Below are positions 48,077-57,156 of a stretch of 64,000 nt of DNA, in pieces. The position numbers and the translations under genes are program-made. The stretch lies in NCBI GenBank assembly GCA_937894515.1, contig CALCRH010000036.1, positions 1 to 64,000 on the forward strand. Reading direction: 5' to 3'. Numbering within the stretch: position 1 is the first letter of the stretch; each line of letters begins with the position of its first letter. Under the pieces are notes generated by a model, which saw only the letters and a program-made list of their open reading frames with translations, did not search any database and was not told the origin of the DNA. Source of the stretch: an uncultured Clostridia bacterium. Lineage in GTDB: Bacteria > Bacillota > Clostridia > Oscillospirales > Oscillospiraceae.

Positions 48077-48955
48077 ATGGCCAATAAGCCGATTGTTGCC
48101 CTGCTGTACGATTTTGATAAAACGCTATGCACAACGGATATGGAGGATTATACATTTATCCCGTCCTTGGGCATGACCCCCGGTGAATTTTGGGGGATCG
48201 CCAACAGCTTTGGCCAAAAGAATCACATGGACGGTCTTTTGGCATATATGTATACGATGATCCATGAATGCCGCAAGCGCAGCATTCGCCTGGATCGGGA
48301 ATATCTGGTGCAGTGCGGCAATGCGATGGAACTGTTTCCCGGTGTACGGGACTGGTTTTCCCGGATCAATGCGTTTGGTGAAAGCCTGGGCGTGACGGTG
48401 GAGCATTATGTGCTATCCTCCGGCTTAAAGGAAATTATTGAAGGCAGCGGGATCAGCCATGAATTTCGGGAGATCTATGCCTGCGAGTTCTTCTATAATG
48501 AAGAGGGTCTGGCGTCCTGGCCAAAACTGGACGTGAACTTTACCAACAAGACCCAGTTTGTTTATCGCATCAACAAGGGCGTGCTGGATGTAGCAGAGGA
48601 TCGCGCCCTGAACGACTCTATGCCGGACGACAGCAAGCGGGTGCCATTCACCAACATGATTTATATTGGTGACGGACTTTCCGATGTACCGTGCATGAAG
48701 ATGATGCAGGCCTATGGCGGCCAGGCCATCGCGGTCTATCAGGACTCCAATCGGCCCGGCGTGGAAGAACTGCTGCGAAAGGGACGGGTAGACTTCATTT
48801 TCCCCGCCGATTACAGCGCCGGTACTGCTCTGGAAATGACTGTGCAGAACATCGTCCGAAAGATGGCGATAGCAGACGCGCTGGGAGCAGAAAAGAATCA
48901 GCAGATGAATCTGATCGGACAAAATGACCTGCCGTATCAGGAAACGCTGTTTTAA
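48077..48955 (+). CDS. HAD-family hydrolase
   Basis: The 292-residue haloacid-dehalogenase-type phosphatase has motif I LLYDFDKTLCTTD (nucleophile Asp near residue 12), motif II VLSSGLKEII, and motif III/IV MIYIGDGLSDVPCMKMM. Residues 25-110 form a helical cap. HAD enzymes remove phosphate from small molecules. The start at 48077 has AAAGGAGGA upstream, while the longer frame starts within divIVA. The substrate is unknown. A strong terminator follows. Confidence 0.8.
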   Translation: MANKPIVALLYDFDKTLCTTDMEDYTFIPSLGMTPGEFWGIANSFGQKNHMDGLLAYMYTMIHECRKRSIRLDREYLVQCGNAMELFPGVRDWFSRINAFGESLGVTVEHYVLSSGLKEIIEGSGISHEFREIYACEFFYNEEGLASWPKLDVNFTNKTQFVYRINKGVLDVAEDRALNDSMPDDSKRVPFTNMIYIGDGLSDVPCMKMMQAYGGQAIAVYQDSNRPGVEELLRKGRVDFIFPADYSAGTALEMTVQNIVRKMAIADALGAEKNQQMNLIGQNDLPYQETLF

Positions 48956-48961
48956 TATCCG

Positions 48962-49009
48962 AATAATCATAAAAAGACCTGACGAAAGTCAGGTCTTTTT
49001 ATGATTATT
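48962..49009. terminator. Bidirectional terminator after the HAD gene
   Basis: A perfect 22-bp stem (48962-48983 with 48988-49009) with loop GAAA and A/T-rich outer arms also serves the convergent mini gene. Confidence 0.9.
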
Positions 49010-49196
49010 ATTCTTTTGGGCCTTTATTCTTTTTCAGCAGCATAATGATGACGCCGATCAGTACAATGACCGCGACAATCAGCACCGCGATCCAAATGCC
49101 GATACCATTATCGCCGGTCAGGGGACTGGCGCAGGAGCTTACAGCAAGCGACAGCATCATCATGACACATAGTGCGAGAGAAATTATGTGTTTCAT
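49008..49196 (-). CDS. Mini surface protein: signal peptide plus sorting-signal-like tail
   Basis: The 62-residue protein consists of an N-terminal signal sequence (ISLALCVMMMLSLAVSS, followed by CASP) and directly after it SPLTGDNG, a hydrophobic stretch WIAVLIVAVIVLIGVIIML and the basic end KKNKGPKE. This tail has the layout of a sortase signal of the (N/S)P-x-TG-D type. Almost no mature domain remains between them. SSC could instead be a lipobox. No sortase gene is in the window. The function is unknown. Confidence 0.6.
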   Translation of the reverse strand: MKHIISLALCVMMMLSLAVSSCASPLTGDNGIGIWIAVLIVAVIVLIGVIIMLLKKNKGPKE

Positions 49197-49264
49197 CGAA
49201 TATCTCCTTGCCTAATACGATCTATCGTCAGAATACCACACGCCGCAGAAAGAATACAAGGGAC

Positions 49265-50965
49265 TTACAGGTAGTTCAGCGGGTTGAGGAAGGTGCCATA
49301 GAGCTTGATGCGGAAATCGCAGTGACTGCCGCTGCTGACACCGGTAGAGCCCATTTTGGCAATCTGCTGTCCCTTGTAAACGTGTTCGCCCACAGAGACC
49401 AGCAGAGAACTGTTATGCCCATAATAGGTCTGGTAGCCGTTGCCGTGGTCGATGATCACCAGATAGCCATAGCCGCCCTGCCAGCCGGAATAGGATACCG
49501 TACCGCCGTCTGAGGCGTAGATGGGCGTGCCATAGCCGTTGGCAATGTCGATACCCTCATGGTAGGTACTGGCGCCTCTGATGCCGGTGTTGCGGTAGCC
49601 GAAGTAAGAGGTGAGGACACCGTTGGTAGGCCAGCCGAAGCTGCCGGTGGGGAACCAGGAGGGACGTTCTTTGGTACCGCGCTCCTGCAACTCTGTGACA
49701 GGCTGTAACAAAGTGACACTGGACACGATTTCTCGTTTGGTTTCCTGCCCGTTCATATAGGAAACGTTGGCGCAGACGTCTGCCTTACCGAAAGAACCCT
49801 TAGAGAGGACGGCGTACTCGCCTTGATACATGGTGTCGTTATCCTGATACTCCACATCGTAAGGAACATCCTGCAGATAATTCTGCCGCTCCACGTTTAC
49901 CACAGTCAAGTAGGGCACTGCGTTGGAAATCGTCAATATATCGCCCACATGAAGAACAGACCAGTTGTAACCGGGGTTAGCAGCTTTCAGATCATCCAGA
50001 CTCATGCCGAACTTTTCGGCGATGGAGCTGGGTGCATCACGCTCCGAAACGGTATAGGTGACCTCTGCGGTTTTTGTATCATTGAGGATCTCGGCGATAT
50101 AGCCCAGGTTCATCACATAGGAAGCATCTACATACTCCTGACGAATTTCCACGTCCTCTTCAAAAAAGCACTCCAACGTATCGGGGGTGACATAGCCGAT
50201 TTTGAGCTGTTCCAGCAGCTCCTCCAGCGCACCGTCATAGGTGGTGGCGACCACGGGGGAGCCATTCACATACAGCACATAGGCGTTTTCCACCTTGCCC
50301 AACTGGGAGGTAAGCTGTTGCTCGAACTCCTGGCGGGTCTCCATGATGCGGCGGGGCACGATCTGTACATCCAGCTCCAGAGAAGAGGTATCTACGGTAT
50401 AATCCAGGTCGTGCAAAGTTTCTCGGGTAATTTCCTCAATATCAGAAACAGCAGCATGTACCGTATGCCGTCCGGATACAGTACCAAGCCGATAACCGGC
50501 AAAGTTTACATTCACGCCGATGGTAAAAACCGACAGCAGGGCACAGAGCGCGGCTACCGCCAATGCACCGCTCAAAAAGACGGCGGGGTGCAGACGAATG
50601 TGCTCAAAGATGCTGCGGATGGAGGAGCGGAGATGAATACGGCGTTTGCGGCGGAAATAGAGTTTTTCCTGCAAATGTCCCAACTGATAGGGGATCGCGC
50701 TCACAACAAACAGGAAGAATTGAAGCAGTGTGCTCTCCGATTCGGGGAACTGGTGGTGCCCGCCTTTGGATCGGCGATTCATATCGCTTTTCAAATCGCG
50801 AATGTTCTGGAATAAAGAGGGAGCAGTCCGCTTTCCCGGGGCAGGATTATCATGCTTGCCACGCAGAAACGACTTCCACTCTGTTAAGTTGTCAGAAAGA
50901 GAATGCCGAGAGTCAGACTCCTCTTTCGGCATCCGTTTCGATTGTTTCTGTGTGTTTTGTTTCAT
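49265..50965 (-). CDS. M23-family peptidase with LysM and G5-like domains
   Basis: The protein has 566 residues. A long basic cytoplasmic N-terminus precedes a membrane segment (about residues 128-150). Then follow an alpha/beta stalk, a LysM domain (VSERDAPSSIAEKFGMSLDDLKAANPGYNWSVLHVGDILTI), a G5-like region, and a C-terminal LytM/M23 domain with YHEGIDIANGYGTPIYAS and YGHNSSLLVSVGEHVYKGQQIAKMG. The last zinc motif, usually H-x-H, reads GSHCDFRI, so one ligand is Asp. M23 enzymes cut peptidoglycan cross-bridges; altered ones act as regulators or adaptors. Confidence 0.82.
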   Translation of the reverse strand: MKQNTQKQSKRMPKEESDSRHSLSDNLTEWKSFLRGKHDNPAPGKRTAPSLFQNIRDLKSDMNRRSKGGHHQFPESESTLLQFFLFVVSAIPYQLGHLQEKLYFRRKRRIHLRSSIRSIFEHIRLHPAVFLSGALAVAALCALLSVFTIGVNVNFAGYRLGTVSGRHTVHAAVSDIEEITRETLHDLDYTVDTSSLELDVQIVPRRIMETRQEFEQQLTSQLGKVENAYVLYVNGSPVVATTYDGALEELLEQLKIGYVTPDTLECFFEEDVEIRQEYVDASYVMNLGYIAEILNDTKTAEVTYTVSERDAPSSIAEKFGMSLDDLKAANPGYNWSVLHVGDILTISNAVPYLTVVNVERQNYLQDVPYDVEYQDNDTMYQGEYAVLSKGSFGKADVCANVSYMNGQETKREIVSSVTLLQPVTELQERGTKERPSWFPTGSFGWPTNGVLTSYFGYRNTGIRGASTYHEGIDIANGYGTPIYASDGGTVSYSGWQGGYGYLVIIDHGNGYQTYYGHNSSLLVSVGEHVYKGQQIAKMGSTGVSSGSHCDFRIKLYGTFLNPLNYL

Positions 50966-51099
50966 AAATCTTCTCGCTTATCATAATAGAAATCACCGTT
51001 CATATTACCGTGATTTTTAAATTGAGTCAAGTAAAAAAACTGTGAACACGGTCGAGGCGGAAACGGCAGAGCGCCGTTTTGCTGTGCCGCAGAATCCTT

Positions 51100-51945
51100 T
51101 TAATATCGGGTGTCCAGCTCATGTATCATGGCAGCCACGGCATTGTCGCGGCAATCCGGCAGCAGATGAAGACCGGGCAGGGATCGCACCGACTCGATCG
51201 CATTGGCCGGAGCAAAGGGAATGGCGGCGGCGCGCAGCATGGGAATATCGTTGGCGTGATCACCGACGCAGTAGGTGTGGGACAGATCCTTGCCCAATAG
51301 GGCACAAAGCCGCCGCACCATGCCGCCTTTGTTGGCGCCCTTGACGGTCAGCTCCAAAAGCGAAGTGGCAGAAACCACCACTTCATAGTCTCCGATCCAG
51401 GGTTGGCGCAGTAAAAGGGAATGGAGCTGCTCCAAACGTGTCGGTTCCTCTTCAAACAGCAGCTTGCTGATGGGAGATGGCGCCTCGTCAATACCGGAAA
51501 GCGTTACGGTGGGAGAATGGGTCAAATGCAGGTGGCGGGCTGTAATGTCGTTTGGATTGACGGCAAAAATAGAGTTGTCGTCATGGTAGATCTCATAGGT
51601 GATGTGAGGCATCTGTGCTTCCAGCTGATGGATATGTTCCCGGATCTGTTCCGGCAGAAACGCGGTAGACAGATATCTCTCCTGAAAAAAGTCGTAGATA
51701 GCGGCGCCGTTGAAAAGGACGGAGGGGCCGTTCATGGGAATCCCGACAACAAGGGGCCGGAATGCCGGCAGCGCACGTCCGGTGGACATACAGAAGGTGC
51801 CGCCCTCAGCCATAAAATATTCAATGGCGCGGCGATTCTCTGATGAAACCGGGGGGATTTCCCCACCGTTGTGCAAAGCGTCTTCCGTATAGACCAGGGT
51901 GTTATCAAAATCGCAGGCAATCAATACCCGGTCAAACTTGCCCAT
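51100..51945 (-). CDS. Cof-type HAD hydrolase
   Basis: The 281-residue Cof/YidA-type phosphatase has motif I IACDFDNTLV, STGRA (motif II region), and GANKGGMVRRL followed by YCVGDHANDIPMLRAAAIPFAPANA (motifs III-IV). The C2 cap lies between residues 85 and 190. These enzymes dephosphorylate sugar phosphates, nucleotides or PLP. GGAGG eight bases before the ATG overlaps the end of ricT, so it is co-transcribed with holB and ricT. Confidence 0.82.
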   Translation of the reverse strand: MGKFDRVLIACDFDNTLVYTEDALHNGGEIPPVSSENRRAIEYFMAEGGTFCMSTGRALPAFRPLVVGIPMNGPSVLFNGAAIYDFFQERYLSTAFLPEQIREHIHQLEAQMPHITYEIYHDDNSIFAVNPNDITARHLHLTHSPTVTLSGIDEAPSPISKLLFEEEPTRLEQLHSLLLRQPWIGDYEVVVSATSLLELTVKGANKGGMVRRLCALLGKDLSHTYCVGDHANDIPMLRAAAIPFAPANAIESVRSLPGLHLLPDCRDNAVAAMIHELDTRY

Positions 51946-51948
51946 AGG

Positions 51949-53187
51949 TCATGCCTCCGATTTGCCACTGCTCTGTCCCCGCTTGCTGTGGTGCCTGCCG
52001 CCCCGATGGCGCGGCTTTTTTCGCACCTCATCAGCAGGTGTTTCTGCCGGTTTTGGCGGCTGGGGTACTGCCTCTGCCTTGTTTCCGTGCTGACCGCCTC
52101 TGCGATGGCGGTGGGAAGAGGACGACTGTTTTTCGCCGGTACTGGCAGGAGAGGAAGGAGCCTTTTCTGCCCGGACTGCATCAGTTGTATCGTTGTTTCC
52201 GCGACCTCTGCGAGAGCTGCGGCTGTGATGACGGCGGGAAGACTCCGCTGTTTCCGATGTGCTGTTTTCTGCCGGATCGGCGACCCATTCGGTAACGGGA
52301 GGTTCTATCTGTTCCACCGGTGCCACATAGCGGGCAGGCCGCTTATCGGGAATGGCGATGCCATCGCGGCTGCCCTTACCATTGCGTAGAACACAGATCT
52401 CGCAGCTGCGGTAGCAGGCGGAGGATTCCGGATGGCTGTCCAGATGGACTGTCACGGTTTCCTTCAGCGGATTGACATCGGCTACATTGCCGGGGCCGTC
52501 CGGTGTCAGAACGAAGGACTCCGGCTTCGGCAGACGGGATTGCGCGTCTTCATAGGCAGCCTGTTCATAATTCAGGCAGCACATCAATCGGCCGCAGGTA
52601 CCGCTGATTTTGGTGGGGTTGAGACTGAGGTTCTGGGTCTTTGCCATTTTGATGGAGACCGGCAGAAAATCGTCCAGATAGTCGCTGCAGCAAAACGGCC
52701 TGCCGCAAATACCCAGGCCGCCCAACAGCTTGGCCTCATCACGGACGCCGATTTGCCGCAGCTCGATACGGCTGCGAAATACGCTGGCCAGATCCTTGAC
52801 CAGTTCCCGGAAGTCCACACGGCCATCGGCGGTAAAGAAAAAGAGGATCTTGCTGCCGTCAAAGCTGCATTCAGCCCGCACCAGTTTCATCTCCAGCCCA
52901 TGTTGGGCGATCTTCTTCTGGCACACCTCAAAGGCTTCCTTTTCCCGGCTTCGATTATAGGCGGCGGTATGGCGGTCGTTATCGGTAGCGATCCGCATCA
53001 CAGCTCGCAGAGGCTCCACCACAGCAGTATCCTCCACCGCATGGTTCCCCTCCACACACCGGACGAATTCGGGACCCTGCGCGGTTTCCACGATCACGTC
53101 CATACCGGACTGGATCAACAAGTCCCGGGGATCAAAATAGTAGGTTTTACAGCCGTTGCGAAAACGGACGGAAATTACGGTTGTCAT
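51949..53187 (-). CDS. ricT: RicT/PSP1-domain protein (YaaT-like)
   Basis: The 412-residue protein has the PSP1 core in residues about 1-270: GPEFVRCVEG, RAECSFDGSKILFFFTADGRVDFRELVKDLASVFRSRIELRQIGVRDEAKLLGGLGICGRPFCCS and GRLMCCLNYE, with the conserved Cys set that in B. subtilis Ric proteins holds iron-sulfur clusters with RicA and RicF. That complex aids RNase Y-dependent mRNA maturation. The last 120 residues are a basic, His/Arg/Ser-rich extension not found in YaaT, possibly RNA-binding. It starts inside the holB stop. Confidence 0.87.
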   Translation of the reverse strand: MTTVISVRFRNGCKTYYFDPRDLLIQSGMDVIVETAQGPEFVRCVEGNHAVEDTAVVEPLRAVMRIATDNDRHTAAYNRSREKEAFEVCQKKIAQHGLEMKLVRAECSFDGSKILFFFTADGRVDFRELVKDLASVFRSRIELRQIGVRDEAKLLGGLGICGRPFCCSDYLDDFLPVSIKMAKTQNLSLNPTKISGTCGRLMCCLNYEQAAYEDAQSRLPKPESFVLTPDGPGNVADVNPLKETVTVHLDSHPESSACYRSCEICVLRNGKGSRDGIAIPDKRPARYVAPVEQIEPPVTEWVADPAENSTSETAESSRRHHSRSSRRGRGNNDTTDAVRAEKAPSSPASTGEKQSSSSHRHRRGGQHGNKAEAVPQPPKPAETPADEVRKKPRHRGGRHHSKRGQSSGKSEA

Positions 53188-54041
53188 TGGTTTACCTCCT
53201 GTATATCGGATAGTATGGCGAGAAGGGCGCCGAGAATGTGTCCCACGCCTACATTGTAGTGACATTCTTTGGCGTACTGAGCCAACGTTGCGGTTATTTG
53301 CTGTATCTGCCGGTCCGAAAGACTGTACAGCGCCTCGACGCCCGCCTGACAGTCGATTTGCCCGGCTTTACCGGCACGCTGTAAAAGCACTTCGGCGGCA
53401 AGCTGCCAGGCACCCTGCAAAAGGGCCTGCAATTCCTCCCTCTTTGGCTTTTTGTTTTCCAGCGACACCATGTACTGCATCAAAGCGCCGGCCTTGCTGC
53501 TGCCAATGGCCCGGCACAGAGCAATCACCTCATCGGTAATGAGGATGTCGTCTTCTTCCCGCAGATCCATGAGTACACAGCGGGAACGGATGGTAGGCAG
53601 CAGGTCGTGAGCGGATTCGGCGCAGAAAACGAAAGAGGCATAGGCCGGCCCGTCCTCTACAATCTTCAGCAGCACGTTCTGATCCCGTTCGTTCAACTGG
53701 GAGCAGTCGGCAAACAGATAGATTTTACGGCTGCCCTCATTGGGGCGGATATAGACGTCCTGTTTCAATTCCCGCACAGTATCTACCGTCAGCTCTTTGC
53801 GCTCTCCGTCCTGCACGGTAATCACGTCCGGGTGGATATTTTCCATCACTTTACGGCAGATATTGCAGCGCATACAGGGCTTTTCGCTTGCCTGACACAG
53901 TTGTGCCGCAGCAAGATAGCGGGCCGCACCGATCCGGTCACCGGTACCGGATAAGATCACGGCATGGCTGATCACGCCGCGTCCGGCGGCGGAACGCACC
54001 CGCTGTGCAAATGTGCTGTTTTCCCTTTCGCTGTTTGTCAT
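53184..54041 (-). CDS. holB: DNA polymerase III delta-prime subunit
   Basis: The 285-residue clamp-loader subunit has SHAVILSGTGDRIGAARYLA where active AAA+ subunits have a P-loop (no GKT here, as expected for delta-prime), a zinc site CMRCNICRKV, and the LLKIVEDGP...RSRC segment with the SRC motif. It sits next to ricT, the usual order in Firmicutes. The start at 54041 has AGGAGAG upstream; a longer frame is not supported by any site. Confidence 0.88.
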   Translation of the reverse strand: MTNSERENSTFAQRVRSAAGRGVISHAVILSGTGDRIGAARYLAAAQLCQASEKPCMRCNICRKVMENIHPDVITVQDGERKELTVDTVRELKQDVYIRPNEGSRKIYLFADCSQLNERDQNVLLKIVEDGPAYASFVFCAESAHDLLPTIRSRCVLMDLREEDDILITDEVIALCRAIGSSKAGALMQYMVSLENKKPKREELQALLQGAWQLAAEVLLQRAGKAGQIDCQAGVEALYSLSDRQIQQITATLAQYAKECHYNVGVGHILGALLAILSDIQEVNQ

Positions 54042-54345
54042 GGCACTCTCCTGAGCAGGTGGACATATCACTCCACTATAAAATCTTTTATATTTTAGCA
54101 CAAAATTCGCCTTGCGTAAAGACTTTTTGTCCGGCGGGCGAAAATAAAAAATTCCCGAAAAGCGCACTGTTCAACCGCATTTGGGCATTATCACGAACAA
54201 AAGGCGGGCAGAATGTTCCAAAATTCAAAATTAGTTCCGAAAAGAGCAAAAAAACGGAAAAACAGCTTGCTTTTTGAGAAAAATGTGACTATAATAAATT
54301 GTTCTTACTGTTCAACCAATTTTTAATTATACGGAGGCAAATTCA
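54042..54345. other. Intergenic stretch between divergent holB and ppdK
   Basis: No gene fits in this AT-rich gap of about 300 bases. It holds the ppdK promoter (54267-54295) and two copies of ACTGTTCAACC (54166-54176 and 54307-54317), one on each side of that promoter. Confidence 0.6.
54267..54295 (+). promoter_or_regulatory. Promoter of ppdK
   Basis: TTGCTT (54267-54272) and TATAAT (54290-54295) have a 17-bp spacer, 50 bases before the start codon. Confidence 0.7.
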
Positions 54346-56985
54346 ATGAGCAAAAAGTATTGCTACCTGTTCACCGAAGGCAACGCCAATATGCGCGAGT
54401 TGCTTGGCGGCAAGGGCGCCAACCTGGCGGAGATGACCAACATCGGCCTGCCGGTTCCCCAGGGCTTCACCATTACCACCGAAGCCTGCACTCAGTATTA
54501 CGAGGACGGCCGCAAGATCAACGACGAGATCATGGCCGAGATCATGCAGTATGTGGAGCAGATGGAGAAGATCAACGGCAAGAAGTTCGGCGATCTGGAG
54601 AATCCCCTGCTGGTTTCCGTCCGTTCCGGTGCCCGCGCTTCCATGCCCGGTATGATGGATACCATTCTGAATCTGGGCCTGAACGATGATGTGGTGGCTG
54701 CCATGATCGCCGGCAACCCCGATCCCAAGTTCGAGCGCTTCGTGTACGACTCCTATCGCCGCTTCATCCAGATGTTCTCCGACGTGGTCATGGAAGTGGG
54801 CAAGAAGTATTTCGAGCAGCTCATCGACGAGATGAAGGCCGCCAAGGGCGTGACCTATGACGTGGAGCTGACCGCTGCCGACCTGAAGGAGCTGGCTAAG
54901 CAGTTCAAGGCCGAGTACAAGTCCAAGATTGGTGAGGACTTCCCCTCCGATCCCAAGGTGCAGCTCTATGAGGCCATTCGTGCCGTGTTCCGCAGCTGGG
55001 ACAACCCCCGTGCCAACGTGTATCGCCGCGACAACGATATCCCCTACTCCTGGGGTACTGCCGTCAACGTGATGCCCATGGTGTTCGGCAACCTGAACAA
55101 CAACTCCGGTACCGGCGTTGCCTTTACCCGCAACCCCGCCACCGGCGAGAAGAAGCTAATGGGCGAGTTCCTGGTCAACGCCCAGGGCGAGGACGTGGTG
55201 GCCGGCGTCCGTACTCCCATGCCCATCTCCCAGATGGCCGAGCAGTTCCCCGAGGCCTATGCCGATTTCGTCAAGGTCTGCGACCTGCTGGAAAATCACT
55301 ACCGCGATATGCAGGACATGGAGTTCACCGTGGAGAACGGCAAGCTCTATATGCTCCAGTGCCGCAACGGCAAGCGTACCGCTCCCGCCGCCCTGAAGAT
55401 CGCCTGCGATCTGGTGGACGAGGGCATGATCGACGAGAAGAAGGCCGTGGCCATGATCGATCCCCGCAACCTGGATACTCTGCTGCACCCCCAGTTCGAT
55501 CCCGAGGCCCTGAAGAAGGCCACCGCTGTGGGCAAGGCTCTGCCCGCCTCCCCCGGCGCTGCCTGCGGCAAGATCGTGTTCACCGCTGAAGAGGCCAAGG
55601 ATTGGGCTGCCCGGGGCGAGAAGGTGGTTCTGGTCCGTCTGGAGACCTCTCCCGAGGATATCGAGGGCATGAAAGCCGCTCAGGGCATCCTGACCGTCCG
55701 CGGCGGTATGACCTCTCACGCTGCCGTTGTGGCCCGCGGCATGGGCAAGTGCTGCGTGTCCGGCTGCTCCGCTATCAACATGAACGAAGAGAAGAAGGAA
55801 TTTACCCTGTCCGGCAAGACCTATCACGAGGGTGACTGGCTGAGCCTGGACGGCTCCACCGGCAACATCTACGATGGCGCTATGCCCACCGTGGACGCCA
55901 GCGTTGGCGGCGACTTCGGCCGCATCATGGCATGGGCGGACAAGTATCGCCGTTTGAAGGTCCGCACCAATGCGGATACCCCTGCTGATGCCAAGCGTGC
56001 CCGCAGCTTGGGCGCTCAGGGTATCGGCCTGTGCCGCACCGAGCATATGTTCTTCGAGGGTGACCGTATTGCCGCCATCCGTCAGATGATCTGCTCCGAC
56101 ACCAAGGAAGAGCGTGAGGCTGCCCTTGCCAAGCTGCTGCCCATGCAGCAGGGCGACTTCGAGGGCATCTATGAGGCCATGGAAGGCTGCCCTGTTACCA
56201 TTCGTTTCTTGGATCCCCCTCTGCACGAGTTCGTTCCCACCGAGGAAGCCGACATCGAGCTGCTTGCCAAGAATCAGGGCAAGAGCGTGGAAGAGATCAA
56301 GGCTATTATCGCCGGTCTCCACGAGTTCAACCCCATGATGGGTCACCGCGGCTGCCGTCTGGCTGTCACCTATCCCGAGATCGCCGTCATGCAGACCCGT
56401 GCCGTGATCCGTGCCGCCATCAAGGTGCAGAACAAGCATCCTGAGTGGAACATGGTACCCGAGATCATGATCCCGCTGGTGGGCGAGGTCAAGGAGCTGA
56501 AGTTCGTCAAGGACGTGGTGGTTGCCACCGCTGATGAGGAGCTGGCTGCTGCCGGCAGCAAGATGCAGTATCTGGTGGGTACCATGATCGAGATCCCCCG
56601 CGCTGCGCTGACCGCTGACGACATCGCCAAGGAAGCGGAGTTCTTCTCCTTCGGTACCAACGATCTGACTCAGATGACCTTCGGCTTCAGCCGTGACGAT
56701 GCCGGCAAGTTCCTGCCTGCCTACTACGATACCAAGATCTACGAGAACGATCCGTTTGCCCGTCTGGATCAGACCGGCGTGGGCAAGCTGGTGGAGATGG
56801 CCTGCAAGCTGGGCCGCGCCACCCGTCCCGAGCTGCATCTGGGCATCTGCGGCGAACACGGCGGCGATCCCAGCTCTGTGGAGTTCTGCCACAAGGTGGG
56901 TCTGGACTATGTGTCCTGCTCCCCCTTCCGTGTGCCCATCGCCCGTCTGGCCGCCGCTCAGGCAGCGATCAAAGAGATGGCATAA
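54346..56985 (+). CDS. ppdK: Pyruvate phosphate dikinase
   Basis: The 879-residue enzyme interconverts pyruvate, ATP and phosphate with PEP, AMP and pyrophosphate. The nucleotide domain begins LLGGKGANLAEMTNIGLPVPQGFTI; the swivelling His is in GGMTSHAAVVARGMGKCCVSG (near residue 456); the PEP domain has IGLCRTEHMFF, FLDPPLHEF, MMGHRGCRL and FFSFGTNDLTQMTFGFSRDD. The full length is normal. In Clostridia it often works as a pyrophosphate-linked glycolytic pyruvate kinase. Codon bias is strong, like gapA, and a terminator follows. Confidence 0.97.
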   Translation: MSKKYCYLFTEGNANMRELLGGKGANLAEMTNIGLPVPQGFTITTEACTQYYEDGRKINDEIMAEIMQYVEQMEKINGKKFGDLENPLLVSVRSGARASMPGMMDTILNLGLNDDVVAAMIAGNPDPKFERFVYDSYRRFIQMFSDVVMEVGKKYFEQLIDEMKAAKGVTYDVELTAADLKELAKQFKAEYKSKIGEDFPSDPKVQLYEAIRAVFRSWDNPRANVYRRDNDIPYSWGTAVNVMPMVFGNLNNNSGTGVAFTRNPATGEKKLMGEFLVNAQGEDVVAGVRTPMPISQMAEQFPEAYADFVKVCDLLENHYRDMQDMEFTVENGKLYMLQCRNGKRTAPAALKIACDLVDEGMIDEKKAVAMIDPRNLDTLLHPQFDPEALKKATAVGKALPASPGAACGKIVFTAEEAKDWAARGEKVVLVRLETSPEDIEGMKAAQGILTVRGGMTSHAAVVARGMGKCCVSGCSAINMNEEKKEFTLSGKTYHEGDWLSLDGSTGNIYDGAMPTVDASVGGDFGRIMAWADKYRRLKVRTNADTPADAKRARSLGAQGIGLCRTEHMFFEGDRIAAIRQMICSDTKEEREAALAKLLPMQQGDFEGIYEAMEGCPVTIRFLDPPLHEFVPTEEADIELLAKNQGKSVEEIKAIIAGLHEFNPMMGHRGCRLAVTYPEIAVMQTRAVIRAAIKVQNKHPEWNMVPEIMIPLVGEVKELKFVKDVVVATADEELAAAGSKMQYLVGTMIEIPRAALTADDIAKEAEFFSFGTNDLTQMTFGFSRDDAGKFLPAYYDTKIYENDPFARLDQTGVGKLVEMACKLGRATRPELHLGICGEHGGDPSSVEFCHKVGLDYVSCSPFRVPIARLAAAQAAIKEMA

Positions 56986-56998
56986 AAATGACAAACCT

Positions 56999-57038
56999 GA
57001 ACGGTGCTGTCCAAAAGGCAGCACCGTTCGATTTTTTT
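56999..57038 (+). terminator. Terminator of ppdK
   Basis: GAACGGTGCTG (56999-57009) pairs with CAGCACCGTTC (57019-57029), then GA and a seven-base T-run. Confidence 0.9.
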
Positions 57039-57058
57039 CGCATTTTCAGGAATATATC

Positions 57059-57086
57059 TTGCATTTTTCCAAACAGGTGATATACT
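57059..57086 (+). promoter_or_regulatory. Promoter of the BMP/ABC operon
   Basis: TTGCAT (57059-57064) and TATACT (57081-57086) have a 16-bp spacer, 70 bases before the first gene. No purine-riboswitch motif is visible in the leader. Confidence 0.55.
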
Positions 57087-57156
57087 TAAATTACCTAATA
57101 ATGTGAAAAAATGCACCTGCGTTTCTCGCATTATAAAATCAAAAAGGAGAAGAAAC

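Noticed and set aside
55156..57024. 622-residue antisense frame opposite ppdK
   Set aside because: It mirrors the strongly biased sense gene, with no family likeness or initiation site, and the sense protein is unmistakable.
57087..57156. Purine riboswitch before the nucleoside operon
   Set aside because: The short leader lacks the conserved loop sequences and three-way junction.
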